Shown: positions 1 through 8,381, numbered from the stretch's first letter. The stretch is DNA of 33,935 bases from Caryophanales bacterium (GCA_902362975.1 CABIYO010000029.1:1-33935), one strand, 5' to 3'. Notes: a model not told the origin generated them from the sequence alone. Translations and numbers: made by a program.

Positions 1-93
1 CCCCGGAGCAATACCGGAGCCATCTGATCGCCGCATAGGATTCGAGGCACTTTTTATTAAACTGTCCGTAAAACAGGGCTCAGTTCATTTGGG
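1..93. other. Left edge, no gene supported
   Basis: This is the sequence beyond the 3' end of ctaA. A short plus-strand frame (bases 3-38) could be the last codons of an upstream gene, but the piece is too short to identify. The seven bases CCGGAGC occur twice, at 3-9 and 14-20. I see no convincing terminator hairpin for ctaA here. Confidence 0.3.
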
Positions 94-999
94 TTATCCG
101 TTCATGTTTTTCAATTGTGCCCCGTCTTGTCGCGCCGTCGACCGATACGCATGATAAGAGAGGTATGACAGGATACCGAAGTAGCAAGTGATCAAGAAGG
201 CGTGAAGGAGCGGAACGTAAGTCGCGTGTCCCCCAAGGACGATCCAAGCACCTGTACCGACTTGAAGCAGGATGAAGAAGAGAGACGCCATCATGCCGCG
301 CTCAATCAATCGATTCATTTCTTTACGTGCCAAGTAGAGAACATACAACGTGTACAAGACGAGTAGCCCAGCCATCACACGGTGTCCCATCTGCACATAC
401 GACTCAAACGTCCACACGTCTTGTTCACAAATCGGCCAACCGACGCAAGCATATGTAGCACCGAGGTGACGGACATAGGCTCCGGTGTAGACGACGATCA
501 TCGTATAGGTCGAGAGGCCGTAAAGATGAGATCTCAACCGTCTCGATACGACTCGATGCTCTCCGTCACCTTCGAATAACAGAATCGTCAAAATGAGTAA
601 CGAAGCGAACGACACGAGAGAAATTCCAAAATGAAGGGCCAAGATGGCGTCCGACTGTTGCCAAATGACTGCGCCCGCTCCAATGATCGATTGGATGAGC
701 ATAAAGATAAATGCGAGAAACGCGAAGATTTTCACATCGACCCGATGTTTGACCGCGATGAACGTCCAAATGGCGAGCGCAATGATGAGAAGACCTTCGA
801 TACCGGAGACTACCCGGTGACTGTATTCGATCATCGTTTCAACACTTGGGTTGGTTGGGATTAATTTTCCATGACAGAGTGGCCAGTCCGTCCCACAACC
901 ATCTCCTGAATCCGTCTTCGTCACGGTTCCACCCATGATGAGGACAAGCATCATCCCGAGGGTGACAAGCCCTGAGAAAAATGCGAGTTTTTTATGCAT
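94..999 (-). CDS. ctaA: Heme A synthase CtaA
   Basis: CtaA oxidises the C8 methyl of heme O to the formyl group of heme A, which the caa3 oxidase encoded next door needs. It is an integral membrane protein with about eight hydrophobic segments. From this start the protein is 301 aa. The paired cysteines fall at C35 and C42 (CGTDWPLC), the conserved EYSHR is at E58-H61, another heme-ligand His is at H123, and the second Cys pair is C185/C191. These positions match the known Bacillus CtaA numbering closely. I chose the ATG at 999 because AGGTGG lies seven bases upstream; a TTG eight codons earlier (1023) is in frame but lacks a ribosome site. It is divergent from ctaB, as in Bacillus. Confidence 0.96.
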   Translation of the reverse strand: MHKKLAFFSGLVTLGMMLVLIMGGTVTKTDSGDGCGTDWPLCHGKLIPTNPSVETMIEYSHRVVSGIEGLLIIALAIWTFIAVKHRVDVKIFAFLAFIFMLIQSIIGAGAVIWQQSDAILALHFGISLVSFASLLILTILLFEGDGEHRVVSRRLRSHLYGLSTYTMIVVYTGAYVRHLGATYACVGWPICEQDVWTFESYVQMGHRVMAGLLVLYTLYVLYLARKEMNRLIERGMMASLFFILLQVGTGAWIVLGGHATYVPLLHAFLITCYFGILSYLSYHAYRSTARQDGAQLKNMNG

Positions 1000-1072
1000 G
1001 CAATACCACCTGCTTCTAATCAAAATCCGTTAAAAATGTACCTTGTTTATTTATATCTTTTTCGCCATACTT

Positions 1073-1101
1073 ATTATACGGCTTTCTGTTCAAAAAACGA
1101 A
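1073..1101 (-). promoter_or_regulatory. Candidate ctaA promoter
   Basis: On the minus strand a perfect -10 TATAAT lies at 1073-1078, with a weak -35 TTCGTT at 1096-1101 (17-base spacer). It is about 75 bases upstream of the ctaA ATG. The -10 is strong; the -35 is poor, so an activator may be needed. Confidence 0.4.
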
Positions 1102-1111
1102 ATGGAAAAGC

Positions 1112-1126
1112 TTGCAATCGTTATCA
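1112..1126. promoter_or_regulatory. cre-like site (CcpA) between ctaA and ctaB
   Basis: TTGCAATCGTTATCA fits the relaxed catabolite-response consensus WTGNAANCGNWNNCW at every fixed position. It misses one position of the stricter TGWNANCGNTNWCA. It lies upstream of both divergent promoters. Carbon-catabolite control of heme A oxidase genes is known in Bacillus, so a site here is plausible, but single degenerate matches arise by chance. Confidence 0.35.
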
Positions 1127-1160
1127 AAAACGTTATTCTAATATTAGTAAAGCGCATAAG

Positions 1161-1178
1161 GTGTGACAAATATCACAC
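1161..1178. promoter_or_regulatory. Fnr/Crp-family operator palindrome
   Basis: GTGTGACAAATATCACAC is a perfect inverted repeat with 6-base arms and a 6-base spacer. It contains the exact TGTGA-N6-TCACA consensus used by Bacillus Fnr and enteric Crp. Its centre (1169.5) lies 41.5 bases before 1211, and a TATTTT at 1199-1204 sits where the -10 of such a class II start would be. Control of ctaB-F by an oxygen- or redox-sensing Crp/Fnr protein is inferred from this geometry. Confidence 0.6.
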
Positions 1179-1180
1179 TA

Positions 1181-1231
1181 TTGACACAAAAAACTCGCTA
1201 TTTTACAAGCATAAAGGGCGTATTTTATAAA
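1181..1231 (+). promoter_or_regulatory. Candidate ctaB operon promoter region
   Basis: Two readings are possible. A consensus -35 TTGACA at 1181-1186 has only a weak partner 17 bases on (TACAAG, 1204-1209), or an activator-type -10 TATTTT at 1199-1204. Alternatively TTTACA (1202-1207), an 18-base spacer and TATAAA (1226-1231) form an ordinary sigma-A promoter. Either leaves a leader of about 95-120 bases before ctaB. Confidence 0.4.
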
Positions 1232-1332
1232 AAAATATGGTATCTTTGTAGAGAGTTAAGTGTATTTTGTTCATATTGTGTTTTTTCTGTGAAGAGAATG
1301 CAAGGATTTCGTGATTATGTGGGGGGGTCAGT

Positions 1333-2256
1333 ATGACAAAAGTCAACCCAGGGATGACGGTAGATGTAGAGTATACAGAATCAACGTCATTCCGAGATTA
1401 CGTCGCCTTAGCGAAAATGGGAATCGTTCGCGCCAACCTGTTGTTGGTGTTTGCAGGATTCTTCGTGGCAGCGACGTACCAGAGCGATACGCCAGTCCTT
1501 TACTTGTTTGAAGTTTGGCCACAGCTCTTATTAACGATGTTAGGAAGCGCACTCGTCATTTCGGGGAGTTGTTACCTAAACAACTTTGTGGACCGAGACA
1601 TCGATTACTTAATGGATCGTACGGACAATCGACCGAGTGTAACCGGCAAGATTTCAGGGGAGAAGATTTTACTCCTTGGATTGACACAACTTGCGATCGG
1701 GACACTTCTGTTGCTTCTTGTATCGTACGTCGCCGCAGTATTCGGTTTAATCGGGGCATTTTTTTATGTCGTGATTTATACGATGTGGCTGAAGCGTACG
1801 AGTACGCTCAATACGGTCGTCGGTAGTATTTCGGGAGCCGTTCCACCGCTCATCGGTTGGGCGGCACTAGATCCGACACTTCATATCGATGCGTGGCTCA
1901 TGTTCCTTGTCATGTTCTTATGGCAACCACCACACTTCCTGGCGCTCGCCATGCGACGGACGGAAGAGTATCGAGCGGCAGGCATTCCGATGCTTCCGGT
2001 CGTGAACGGATTTGCCATCACGAAACGGCAAATCATCTGGTGGATTGCGACGCTGATTCCGGCATCGCTCTTATTTATGCACTATGGTCTTGTTTATTTG
2101 ACAGTCGCAGCCGGTTTAGGGGGCTACTGGTTGTATCTCGGGTTGAAAGGATTTAATGCCGAGGACGAAATCAAGTGGGCAAACAAAATGTTCTTTTATT
2201 CATTAATTTATTTAGTCGTGTGGATTATCGCGCTGATTTTGACAGCACTCTGGTGA
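1333..2256 (+). CDS. ctaB: Protoheme IX farnesyltransferase (heme O synthase) CtaB
   Basis: CtaB attaches a farnesyl chain to protoheme to make heme O, the substrate of CtaA. It is a 307 aa UbiA-superfamily membrane prenyltransferase. The polyprenyl-diphosphate/Mg motif NxxxDxxxD is visible as N83, D87 and D91 (NFVDRDID), and the second conserved loop is around [13 protein letters not shown] hydrophilic N-terminus of about 25 residues precedes the first membrane segment. The ATG follows a run of seven G that serves as the ribosome site. It is first gene of the ctaBCDEF unit; the gap to ctaC is short and has no terminator, so they are probably cotranscribed. Confidence 0.96.
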   Translation: MTKVNPGMTVDVEYTESTSFRDYVALAKMGIVRANLLLVFAGFFVAATYQSDTPVLYLFEVWPQLLLTMLGSALVISGSCYLNNFVDRDIDYLMDRTDNRPSVTGKISGEKILLLGLTQLAIGTLLLLLVSYVAAVFGLIGAFFYVVIYTMWLKRTSTLNTVVGSISGAVPPLIGWAALDPTLHIDAWLMFLVMFLWQPPHFLALAMRRTEEYRAAGIPMLPVVNGFAITKRQIIWWIATLIPASLLFMHYGLVYLTVAAGLGGYWLYLGLKGFNAEDEIKWANKMFFYSLIYLVVWIIALILTALW

Positions 2257-2314
2257 TCGCACTCACTATATAGAAAACCATTACACATCATTTTGGGAGA
2301 AAGTGGGGATTGTT

Positions 2315-3331
2315 GTGAAATCATTTAAGAAGCTTCTGTTTGGCATCGTCCCGATGATGATGTTCGCAGTCCTGTTATCAGGTTGCGGTCAAGAGGGATT
2401 GTCTGCATTGAAGCCGATGGGAGAAGGGGCTGAGCTTCAGCTCCGCATCATTCTCATCAGTTTGGCGATCATGCTCTTCGTACTCATCATCGTATCGGTC
2501 ATTTACGTGTACGTGCTCATGAAGTTCCGTCGGAAAGATGAATCGATTCCGAAGCAAGTTGAAGGTAGCAGTACACTCGAGATGATTTGGACAGTCGTTC
2601 CGATTATCCTTCTCATCATTCTCGCTGTTCCGACAATCACGACGACTGTCGAACTCGCGAAAGCGAAAGAAGCGAAAAAAGAAGAAGAAATCAACGTTAC
2701 AGCTAACTTGTACTGGTGGGAATTTGAATATCCAGAAGCAGGTGTTGTGACAGGGCAAGAGCTCGTCATTCCAGTCGGAAAACGAGTCGGCATCAATTTG
2801 ACGTCTAAAGATGTCATTCACTCATTCTGGGTACCAGCTTTATCTGGTAAGACAGATACGAACCCAGGACTTGATAACGAAATGTGGTTACATGCAAATG
2901 AACCAGGTACTTACTACGGGAAATGTGCTGAGCTTTGCGGTCCGTCACATGCCCTTATGGACTTTAAAGTCATCGCGCTCGAGCAAGAAGAATACGATCA
3001 ATGGCTCGCTGACATGAAAGCCAAGCAAGACGAGAACGGTGAGAAACTCGTCGCAGACAACACAAACTTGACGACAGGTGAACAAGTGTATGTCGAAAGC
3101 TGCTTGAGCTGTCACGGAGGTGGTAAAGTGGCACCAAGTTTGACGAACTTCGGTGATCGTGAATGGCTCGCAGGTTACCTCGAAAACAACGAGGACAACT
3201 TGAAAGAGTGGATCCGTGACCCGCAAGAGAAGAAACAAGGGGCTCTTATGCCAGGATTCAATGAAGGTCAAATCAGCAACGAAGAATTAGACGCACTCGT
3301 TGACTTCTTGTATGAGCAGAAGATTGACTAA
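2315..3331 (+). CDS. ctaC: Cytochrome c oxidase subunit II, caa3 type (CuA plus heme c)
   Basis: Subunit II accepts electrons from cytochrome c at the outer face of the membrane. The 338 aa protein begins with a lipoprotein signal (lipobox LSGC, C24), followed by two membrane helices (about 42-65 and 92-113). The CuA domain has ligands H169, C204, C208, H212 and M215 (KCAELCGPSHALM). A fused cytochrome c domain carries CLSCH (C263, C266, H267) and axial M312, which defines the caa3 class. I start at GTG 2315, which has TGGGGA seven bases upstream; an in-frame GTG at 2303 lies too close to the preceding GGGAG. Confidence 0.96.
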   Translation: MKSFKKLLFGIVPMMMFAVLLSGCGQEGLSALKPMGEGAELQLRIILISLAIMLFVLIIVSVIYVYVLMKFRRKDESIPKQVEGSSTLEMIWTVVPIILLIILAVPTITTTVELAKAKEAKKEEEINVTANLYWWEFEYPEAGVVTGQELVIPVGKRVGINLTSKDVIHSFWVPALSGKTDTNPGLDNEMWLHANEPGTYYGKCAELCGPSHALMDFKVIALEQEEYDQWLADMKAKQDENGEKLVADNTNLTTGEQVYVESCLSCHGGGKVAPSLTNFGDREWLAGYLENNEDNLKEWIRDPQEKKQGALMPGFNEGQISNEELDALVDFLYEQKID

Positions 3332-3351
3332 CGGGAAAAGGGGGATTTCAC

Positions 3352-5238
3352 GTGGCACAGACCACTGCAATGCAGCAATCGCGTAAATACAATGGCATCA
3401 TGGATTGGATTACGACGGTTGACCACAAAAAAATCGGTATTTTGTATTTGTTCTCAGGAATCTTCTTCCTCCTTCTCGGTGGAGTTGAAGCATTACTGAT
3501 TCGTTGGCAACTCGTCAAACCAATGAACGACTTCGTCAGCGGTGAGACATTTAACCAGTTGATTACGATGCACGGGACGACGATGATCTTCCTTGCGGCC
3601 ATGCCGATGCTATTCGGTTTCATGAACGCCGTCGTACCACTTCAAATCGGGGCACGTGACGTTGCGTTCCCATTCATTAACTCATTAGGTTTTTGGTTGT
3701 TCTTCTTCGGTGGAGTCATGCTTAACTTGAGCTGGTTCTTCGGAGCAGCACCAAACGCAGGGTGGACAGCATACGCGCCACTTTCAACACAACCGGAAGC
3801 GACAGGGGTAGACTTCTACGCTCTCGGTCTTCAGATTTCAGGTTTCGGTACACTGATGGCCGGGATTAACTTCCTCGTCACCATCTTGAACATGCGTGCG
3901 CCAGGAATGAAACTCATGCGTATGCCACTCTTCACATGGACGACTTTCGTTGCATCGGCATTGATCGTCTTCGCATTCCCGCCACTTACGGTCGGATTGT
4001 TCATGTTGATGTTCGAGCGACTCTTCGGAGCCGCATACTTTGACCCGGCACTTGGCGGGAACGTTGTCATCTGGGAACACCTTTTCTGGATCTTCGGTCA
4101 CCCGGAAGTATATATCTTGATCTTACCGGCATTCGGTATTTTCTCGGAAATCATTCCGACATTTTCACGTAAACGTCTCTTCGGTTACACGACGATGGTC
4201 TTCGCGACAATGCTTATCGGTTTCCTTGGATTCATGGTTTGGGTTCACCACATGTTCACAGTCGGTCTTGGTCCGGTTGCCAACTCGATCTTCGCTGTTG
4301 CGACGATGGCGATTGCCGTACCAACTGGTGTTAAAATCTTTAACTGGCTCTTCACACTGTGGGGCGGTCAAATTAAATTCAACGTCGCGATGCTTTACTC
4401 AGTTGCGTTCATTCCTTCATTCCTCGTTGGTGGGATGACTGGTGTTATGCTTTCAGTCGCACCGGCTGACTATCAGTACCACGACAGCTACTTCGTTGTC
4501 GCTCACTTCCACTACGTTATCGTAGGTGGGGTTGTATACGGTCTCTTCGCAGGACTTTACTACTGGTTCCCACTCATGTTCGGAAAAGCCCTTTCTGAAA
4601 AGCTTGGATACTGGCAGTTCTGGTTGTTCTTTATCGGATTCCACTTGACGTTCTTCCCGCAGCACTTCCTCGGATTGTTCGGTATGCCACGTCGAGTCTT
4701 CACATACCTCGATGGTCAAGGTTGGGATACACTCAACATGCTCTCGACAATCGGTGCATTCTTCATGGGTGTGTCAACGATTGTCTTGCTCGTCGCTGTT
4801 GTGAAAGCCTTCTTGTCAAAAGAACGCGTCAAACCAGACCACTGGGGAGACGGACGTACGCTTGAGTGGACACTTCCTGTTCCGACTCCGGAGTACAACT
4901 TTGCACAAACACCACTCGTCAAAGGACTTGATACGTTCTGGCTCGAGAAAATGGCAGGCAACAAACGCGTGTCAGTCGCTGAGGAAGTTTCGGACATTCA
5001 CATGCCGAACAACTCGCTCATTCCGTTCTTCATGTCACTCGGTCTCTTTATCGCAGGACTCGGTGCCATCTTCCAGATGGATAACACGGTCGTCGGCTGG
5101 TCATTGATCGGATTTGGATTAGCGATGACGTTCGTCTCGATGTTCCTACGTTCTTGGATTGACGATCACGGCTACTACATTCCGAAGTCACAAGTCGAAG
5201 CAGACTTGAAAGCGATTCGTGAGAAAGGAGAACAATAA
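3352..5238 (+). CDS. ctaD: Cytochrome c oxidase subunit I
   Basis: This is the catalytic, proton-pumping subunit (628 aa, at least twelve membrane segments). Low-spin heme a ligands are H74 and H387, and the high-spin heme a3 ligand is H385 (VVAHFHYV). CuB is bound by H250, H299 and H300, with the cross-linked tyrosine Y254 in HPEVY, which marks a true A-type heme-copper oxidase. It starts at GTG 3352, seven bases after a GGGGGA ribosome site. It lies between ctaC and ctaE, with ctaE starting immediately after its stop codon, so the subunits are probably translationally coupled. Confidence 0.97.
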   Translation: MAQTTAMQQSRKYNGIMDWITTVDHKKIGILYLFSGIFFLLLGGVEALLIRWQLVKPMNDFVSGETFNQLITMHGTTMIFLAAMPMLFGFMNAVVPLQIGARDVAFPFINSLGFWLFFFGGVMLNLSWFFGAAPNAGWTAYAPLSTQPEATGVDFYALGLQISGFGTLMAGINFLVTILNMRAPGMKLMRMPLFTWTTFVASALIVFAFPPLTVGLFMLMFERLFGAAYFDPALGGNVVIWEHLFWIFGHPEVYILILPAFGIFSEIIPTFSRKRLFGYTTMVFATMLIGFLGFMVWVHHMFTVGLGPVANSIFAVATMAIAVPTGVKIFNWLFTLWGGQIKFNVAMLYSVAFIPSFLVGGMTGVMLSVAPADYQYHDSYFVVAHFHYVIVGGVVYGLFAGLYYWFPLMFGKALSEKLGYWQFWLFFIGFHLTFFPQHFLGLFGMPRRVFTYLDGQGWDTLNMLSTIGAFFMGVSTIVLLVAVVKAFLSKERVKPDHWGDGRTLEWTLPVPTPEYNFAQTPLVKGLDTFWLEKMAGNKRVSVAEEVSDIHMPNNSLIPFFMSLGLFIAGLGAIFQMDNTVVGWSLIGFGLAMTFVSMFLRSWIDDHGYYIPKSQVEADLKAIREKGEQ

Positions 5239-5865
5239 ATGGCACATGCAGTTGAAAAACACCCAGTGACCGGTATCCCGGCCAATCCAGAGAAAGCAAC
5301 ACTGGAAGGGAAAAATAAATATGTGGCCTTCTGGTTCTTCCTTGGTGGGGAGACAGTCCTCTTCGCTTCTCTCTTTGGAACATACGTTGGTCTCTTGAAC
5401 TCTGGTGCGCCAGAGGAATTACGTTCGTATAACATTTTCGAAATGGAGCTCGTCTTCATCATGACGATGCTCCTCCTGACAAGTTCGCTTACAAGTGTCC
5501 TTGCGATGATGAACATGAAGGCAAACAATCCAGGACGTATGAAGCTTTGGTTGATTGTGACGCTCCTTCTTGGTGCCGGATTCCTTGGTGCTGAGATTTA
5601 CGAGTTCATTCATTACTACCACATCGGTCACACGTTCACGTCGAGCGCATTCGGTTCAGCCTTCTATACGTTGGTTGGTTTCCACGGCGCGCACGTAACG
5701 TTCGGTCTCCTTTGGATCACGACACTATTGATCCGTAACTGGAACCGTCCGATCGATGTATACAATGCACCAAAGTTTTATGTATCGAGTCTATATTGGC
5801 ACTTTATCGACGTTGTGTGGGTCTTCATCTTCTCAATCGTCTACCTTTTAGGGATGGTGAACTAA
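5239..5865 (+). CDS. ctaE: Cytochrome c oxidase subunit III
   Basis: Subunit III (208 aa) stabilises the oxidase core and lacks redox centres. It has five hydrophobic segments and the family signatures FLGGETVLFASLFGTY near the N-terminus and FHGAHVTFGL around residue 150. The ATG directly follows the ctaD stop codon, with AAAGGAG inside the last codons of ctaD, which supports coupled translation. It is the fourth gene of the ctaBCDEF operon. Confidence 0.96.
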   Translation: MAHAVEKHPVTGIPANPEKATLEGKNKYVAFWFFLGGETVLFASLFGTYVGLLNSGAPEELRSYNIFEMELVFIMTMLLLTSSLTSVLAMMNMKANNPGRMKLWLIVTLLLGAGFLGAEIYEFIHYYHIGHTFTSSAFGSAFYTLVGFHGAHVTFGLLWITTLLIRNWNRPIDVYNAPKFYVSSLYWHFIDVVWVFIFSIVYLLGMVN

Positions 5866-5866
5866 T

Positions 5867-6196
5867 ATGGAAAAACGAGTAATGAACGAATCTCACAAGC
5901 AGCTAGAGCTTGAAGTAAAAGCAGAGTCGAAACGTGAGTATCAGCTTCAATTGATCAGTTTTGCGATGATGATTTTACTCACATTCGTGGCATTCGGCGC
6001 CGTCTATGCGGAATTGATGCCAGTGTGGGCAGCAGGTGGTTTCTTAATCATCTTGGCGGTCATCCAAGTCTTCCTACAGTTATATATCTTCATGCATATG
6101 AATAGCCGTGGGAACACGTGGATCGTTGGCATGATGTGGCTAGGTATCTTTATCGCCATCATCACGGTCGCTACACTCCGCTTACTCATTTGGTAA
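5867..6196 (+). CDS. ctaF: Cytochrome c oxidase subunit IV-like protein CtaF
   Basis: This 109 aa protein belongs to the small bacterial subunit IV family (COX4_pro type). It has a charged N-terminus of about 25 residues, then three membrane helices, the middle one carrying LQLYIFMHM, which is typical of the family. It begins one base after the ctaE stop and is the last gene before a strong terminator. Its role in Bacillus is accessory to the oxidase core. Confidence 0.9.
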   Translation: MEKRVMNESHKQLELEVKAESKREYQLQLISFAMMILLTFVAFGAVYAELMPVWAAGGFLIILAVIQVFLQLYIFMHMNSRGNTWIVGMMWLGIFIAIITVATLRLLIW

Positions 6197-6203
6197 TTGT
6201 GAC

Positions 6204-6248
6204 AAAGGATTGAACATCTGTGGAAACACGGATGATTCGGTCCTTTTT
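6204..6248 (+). terminator. Rho-independent terminator of the ctaB-F operon
   Basis: A stem of about 19 pairs (AAAGGA...TCCTTT outermost, CATC/GATG near the loop, one bulged A and a few G-U pairs) has a GAAA loop and is followed by TTTTT. It lies just after ctaF and separates the structural oxidase genes from the ctaG assembly unit. Confidence 0.85.
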
Positions 6249-6250
6249 CC

Positions 6251-6280
6251 TTTACTTCAAAAATGAATGAATAGTAATCT
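6251..6280 (+). promoter_or_regulatory. Weak candidate ctaG promoter
   Basis: TTTACT (6251-6256), an 18-base spacer and TAATCT (6275-6280) are the best hexamers between the terminator and ctaG. A small inverted repeat TTGAA/TTCAA (6280-6284, 6294-6298) follows immediately and could be an operator. Both elements are weak. Confidence 0.25.
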
Positions 6281-6330
6281 TGAAGTGAACGGTTTCAAAG
6301 GTTAGGGAGAGAAAGAAAAGGGGTGAACGG

Positions 6331-7254
6331 ATGCTCTGGAATACGTCGGAGCTGCTCAATCAATTTGATTGGCTCACGTTATGGAGTCCGCTGTTCGGAT
6401 TGCTCATGGTCGGGATTTATGTGTTATACGCCGTCGTGACAGAGAGAATGGCGAAACGAGGATATGCCTCGACCACGTTGTTACAAAAGTTTAGTATGTT
6501 GTTTGCGATTGTCTTGTATTACATTGGTTTTGGAAGTCCGATCGATGTCATGGCACATATCATTTTTTCGGTGCATATGTTCCAAATGGTGCTCGTCTAT
6601 ATTTTGGCACCGGCACTCGTCGTTTACGGTCTACCGTACTGGGTGTTTGAAAAAGTACTTAGCTTCAAATGGATTGGGCCGACGTTCAAGTTTTTGACGA
6701 AGCCACTGATTGCGCTCATTTTATTTAACGCATTGTTCTCGATTTACCATATGCCAGTCGTATTCGACTACGTCTTGACGAACTACGGCGTTCACCGTAT
6801 TTTCCACGGTGCCCTGGTCGTCTTTAGTTTGACGATGTGGTATCCGGTCATCGTTCCACTCGTCTCAGACGAAGAGGAAGGCATGTCCGATTTGAAACGA
6901 ATGGTGTACATTATCGCCAACGGGGTCTTATTGACGCCTGCCTGTGCGCTTATCATCTTTAGTCAAACGACGCTCTATAATGCGTACACGGACCCGCAGA
7001 CGTTTGCGACAGTCCTTGGCTACTGTCTCCCGAACGGTGACGTTTCCGGAATTGATTTAGAGGCGTTGATGGGAGCGACGAACAGCGCGCTCGAAGATCA
7101 ACGTTTCGGTGGGGTTCTCATGAAGCTCGGTCAAGAGATCGTGTACGGCTTCTTCTTCGGCTGGACATTCTTCGGCTGGGTGCGTCGGACGAAGTCACTT
7201 GCTCTTGATGAAGGCATGTCATTCACTCCGCAAGAAACAAATGAAAAAAATTAA
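6331..7254 (+). CDS. ctaG: Cytochrome c oxidase assembly factor CtaG
   Basis: CtaG (307 aa) belongs to the caa3_CtaG family of polytopic membrane proteins, needed in Bacillus for active caa3 oxidase and thought to help copper delivery. About seven hydrophobic segments are visible, with conserved histidines in AHIIFSVHMFQM (about 72-83), IYHMPVVFD and HRIFHGALV. The start ATG follows AAAAGGGGTGAA. The strong terminator upstream and the weak promoter candidate suggest separate transcription from ctaB-F. The next two genes (DUF420, SCO) are also oxidase assembly factors, so this is probably an assembly operon. Confidence 0.93.
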   Translation: MLWNTSELLNQFDWLTLWSPLFGLLMVGIYVLYAVVTERMAKRGYASTTLLQKFSMLFAIVLYYIGFGSPIDVMAHIIFSVHMFQMVLVYILAPALVVYGLPYWVFEKVLSFKWIGPTFKFLTKPLIALILFNALFSIYHMPVVFDYVLTNYGVHRIFHGALVVFSLTMWYPVIVPLVSDEEEGMSDLKRMVYIIANGVLLTPACALIIFSQTTLYNAYTDPQTFATVLGYCLPNGDVSGIDLEALMGATNSALEDQRFGGVLMKLGQEIVYGFFFGWTFFGWVRRTKSLALDEGMSFTPQETNEKN

Positions 7255-7278
7255 ATAGAACATAAAGGGGAAACATTG

Positions 7279-7740
7279 ATGAACTATCTTGCCTTAATTA
7301 GTGTGTCATTCATCGTCATCAGTGCGATTCTTGTCGCCATCGGATGGGTGATTATCGCAAAAGACCGCAGCAACATCGAAAAACATAAAAAAGTGATGAC
7401 GGCCGCTGCGATTGCAGCGACGACATTCTTCATCCTTTACGTCTCGCGTACCATTTTTGTCGGTAACACGGCATTCGGAGGACCGGATTCAGTGAAGCCG
7501 TTCTATCTCGGGTTTATGATTTTCCATATTCTTCTCGCGACAACAGGTGGTATCCTCGGATTGATTACGCTCTATCTCGGTTATAAAAACAAAATCGAGA
7601 AGCACCGGAAAATCGGTCCGAAAGCGTCAGTCGTCTGGTTCTTCACGGCCATTACGGGGGTGACGGTTTACATTCTTCTCTATGTGGCATATGACCCAGG
7701 TGAAACGACGAACGTATTCCGCGCGATTATCGGAGGATGA
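7279..7740 (+). CDS. DUF420 membrane protein (CtaM-like oxidase assembly factor)
   Basis: A 153 aa membrane protein with four hydrophobic segments and conserved histidines (GFMIFHILLATTGG, and KIEKHRKIG). It matches the DUF420 family, to which Bacillus YozB and Staphylococcus CtaM belong; CtaM is required for function of a heme A-type oxidase. The ATG at 7279 is preferred because GGGG lies eight bases upstream; a TTG one codon earlier is also in frame. Sitting between ctaG and a SCO gene supports the oxidase maturation role. The family call is from remembered features, not a search. Confidence 0.8.
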   Translation: MNYLALISVSFIVISAILVAIGWVIIAKDRSNIEKHKKVMTAAAIAATTFFILYVSRTIFVGNTAFGGPDSVKPFYLGFMIFHILLATTGGILGLITLYLGYKNKIEKHRKIGPKASVVWFFTAITGVTVYILLYVAYDPGETTNVFRAIIGG

Positions 7741-7761
7741 TCCATAGAGAGGGAGAACTGT

Positions 7762-8376
7762 ATGAAACGGAATAGCTATTTGACGGTCGGTTTGACCGTC
7801 TTGACGCTTGTCGTCATCGGAGTAGCCGTGTATTTTGTTTTCTTCAATCAAGATGACCTACCCGTCATTCAAGAGCCAACCCCGTTCACATTGACGAACG
7901 CATTAAATGAAGAGACGTATAATTCGGATAACGGAAAAGTGAAGATTGTGACGTTCTTCTATACGAACTGTCCAGATATTTGTCCGCTCACGTTACGTGA
8001 TTTTATGAAGCTCGAAAAAGAATTGAAAAAAGAGAACTTATACGGATCGGACGTAGAACTCGTTGCCATCACGGTTGACCCGGATGTGGATACCGTGCCC
8101 GTTCTGAAAAATTACGGGGAAGCATTCCAAGCAGAGCCGACTGGATGGAAGATGTTGACGGGAGACCAGGTAGATATTGACCGAATCACGCGTCAGCTGC
8201 AGTTCTATTATTCGAAGGCGAACAGCGGACTCGTGACGCATGCGACGACGATGTACGTCATCGACCGCCATCATGATGTCCGTGCTGTCGCGCAGATGGC
8301 GACGGCAGGGGATGAACCGGTCGATATCGAATCTATCATGGAGGACGTTAAAATGCTCGCGAATGAAAAGGAGTGA
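7762..8376 (+). CDS. SCO1/SenC-family copper chaperone
   Basis: SCO proteins deliver copper to, or reduce, the CuA site of oxidase subunit II. The 204 aa protein has one N-terminal membrane anchor (about residues 7-28), then a thioredoxin-like domain outside the membrane. The copper-binding CxxxC is C70-C74 (NCPDICPLTL), and the third ligand is H160 in LVTHATTMYVID. It resembles B. subtilis YpmQ. ATG 7762 follows GAGGGAGA. Its place after ctaG and the DUF420 gene makes caa3 CuA assembly its likely job, as CtaC encoded nearby has a complete CuA site. Confidence 0.93.
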   Translation: MKRNSYLTVGLTVLTLVVIGVAVYFVFFNQDDLPVIQEPTPFTLTNALNEETYNSDNGKVKIVTFFYTNCPDICPLTLRDFMKLEKELKKENLYGSDVELVAITVDPDVDTVPVLKNYGEAFQAEPTGWKMLTGDQVDIDRITRQLQFYYSKANSGLVTHATTMYVIDRHHDVRAVAQMATAGDEPVDIESIMEDVKMLANEKE

Positions 8377-8381
8377 TCACC

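Noticed and set aside
1..60. tRNA-like T-loop (GATTCGAGGC) at the left edge
   Set aside because: No acceptor, D or anticodon stem can be drawn with it, and the match to the GTTCGAATC loop is partial.
994..1230. Plus-strand open frame in the ctaA-ctaB gap
   Set aside because: It starts inside ctaA on the opposite strand, has no ribosome site, and covers the operator and promoter elements; the translation is low-complexity without family features.
2303..2314. Earlier GTG start of ctaC
   Set aside because: The GGGAG before it is only three bases away, while GTG 2315 has TGGGGA at proper spacing and gives a normal lipoprotein signal.
2378..2821. Minus-strand open frame opposite ctaC (147 codons)
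   Set aside because: Shadow of ctaC: its composition (runs of Phe, Asp, Asn) mirrors the Lys/Glu codons of the real gene and no ribosome site is present.
6280..6298. cre-like sequence before ctaG (TGAACGGTTTCA core)
   Set aside because: One base is missing relative to the 14-base cre core; only a weak TTGAA/TTCAA inverted repeat remains.
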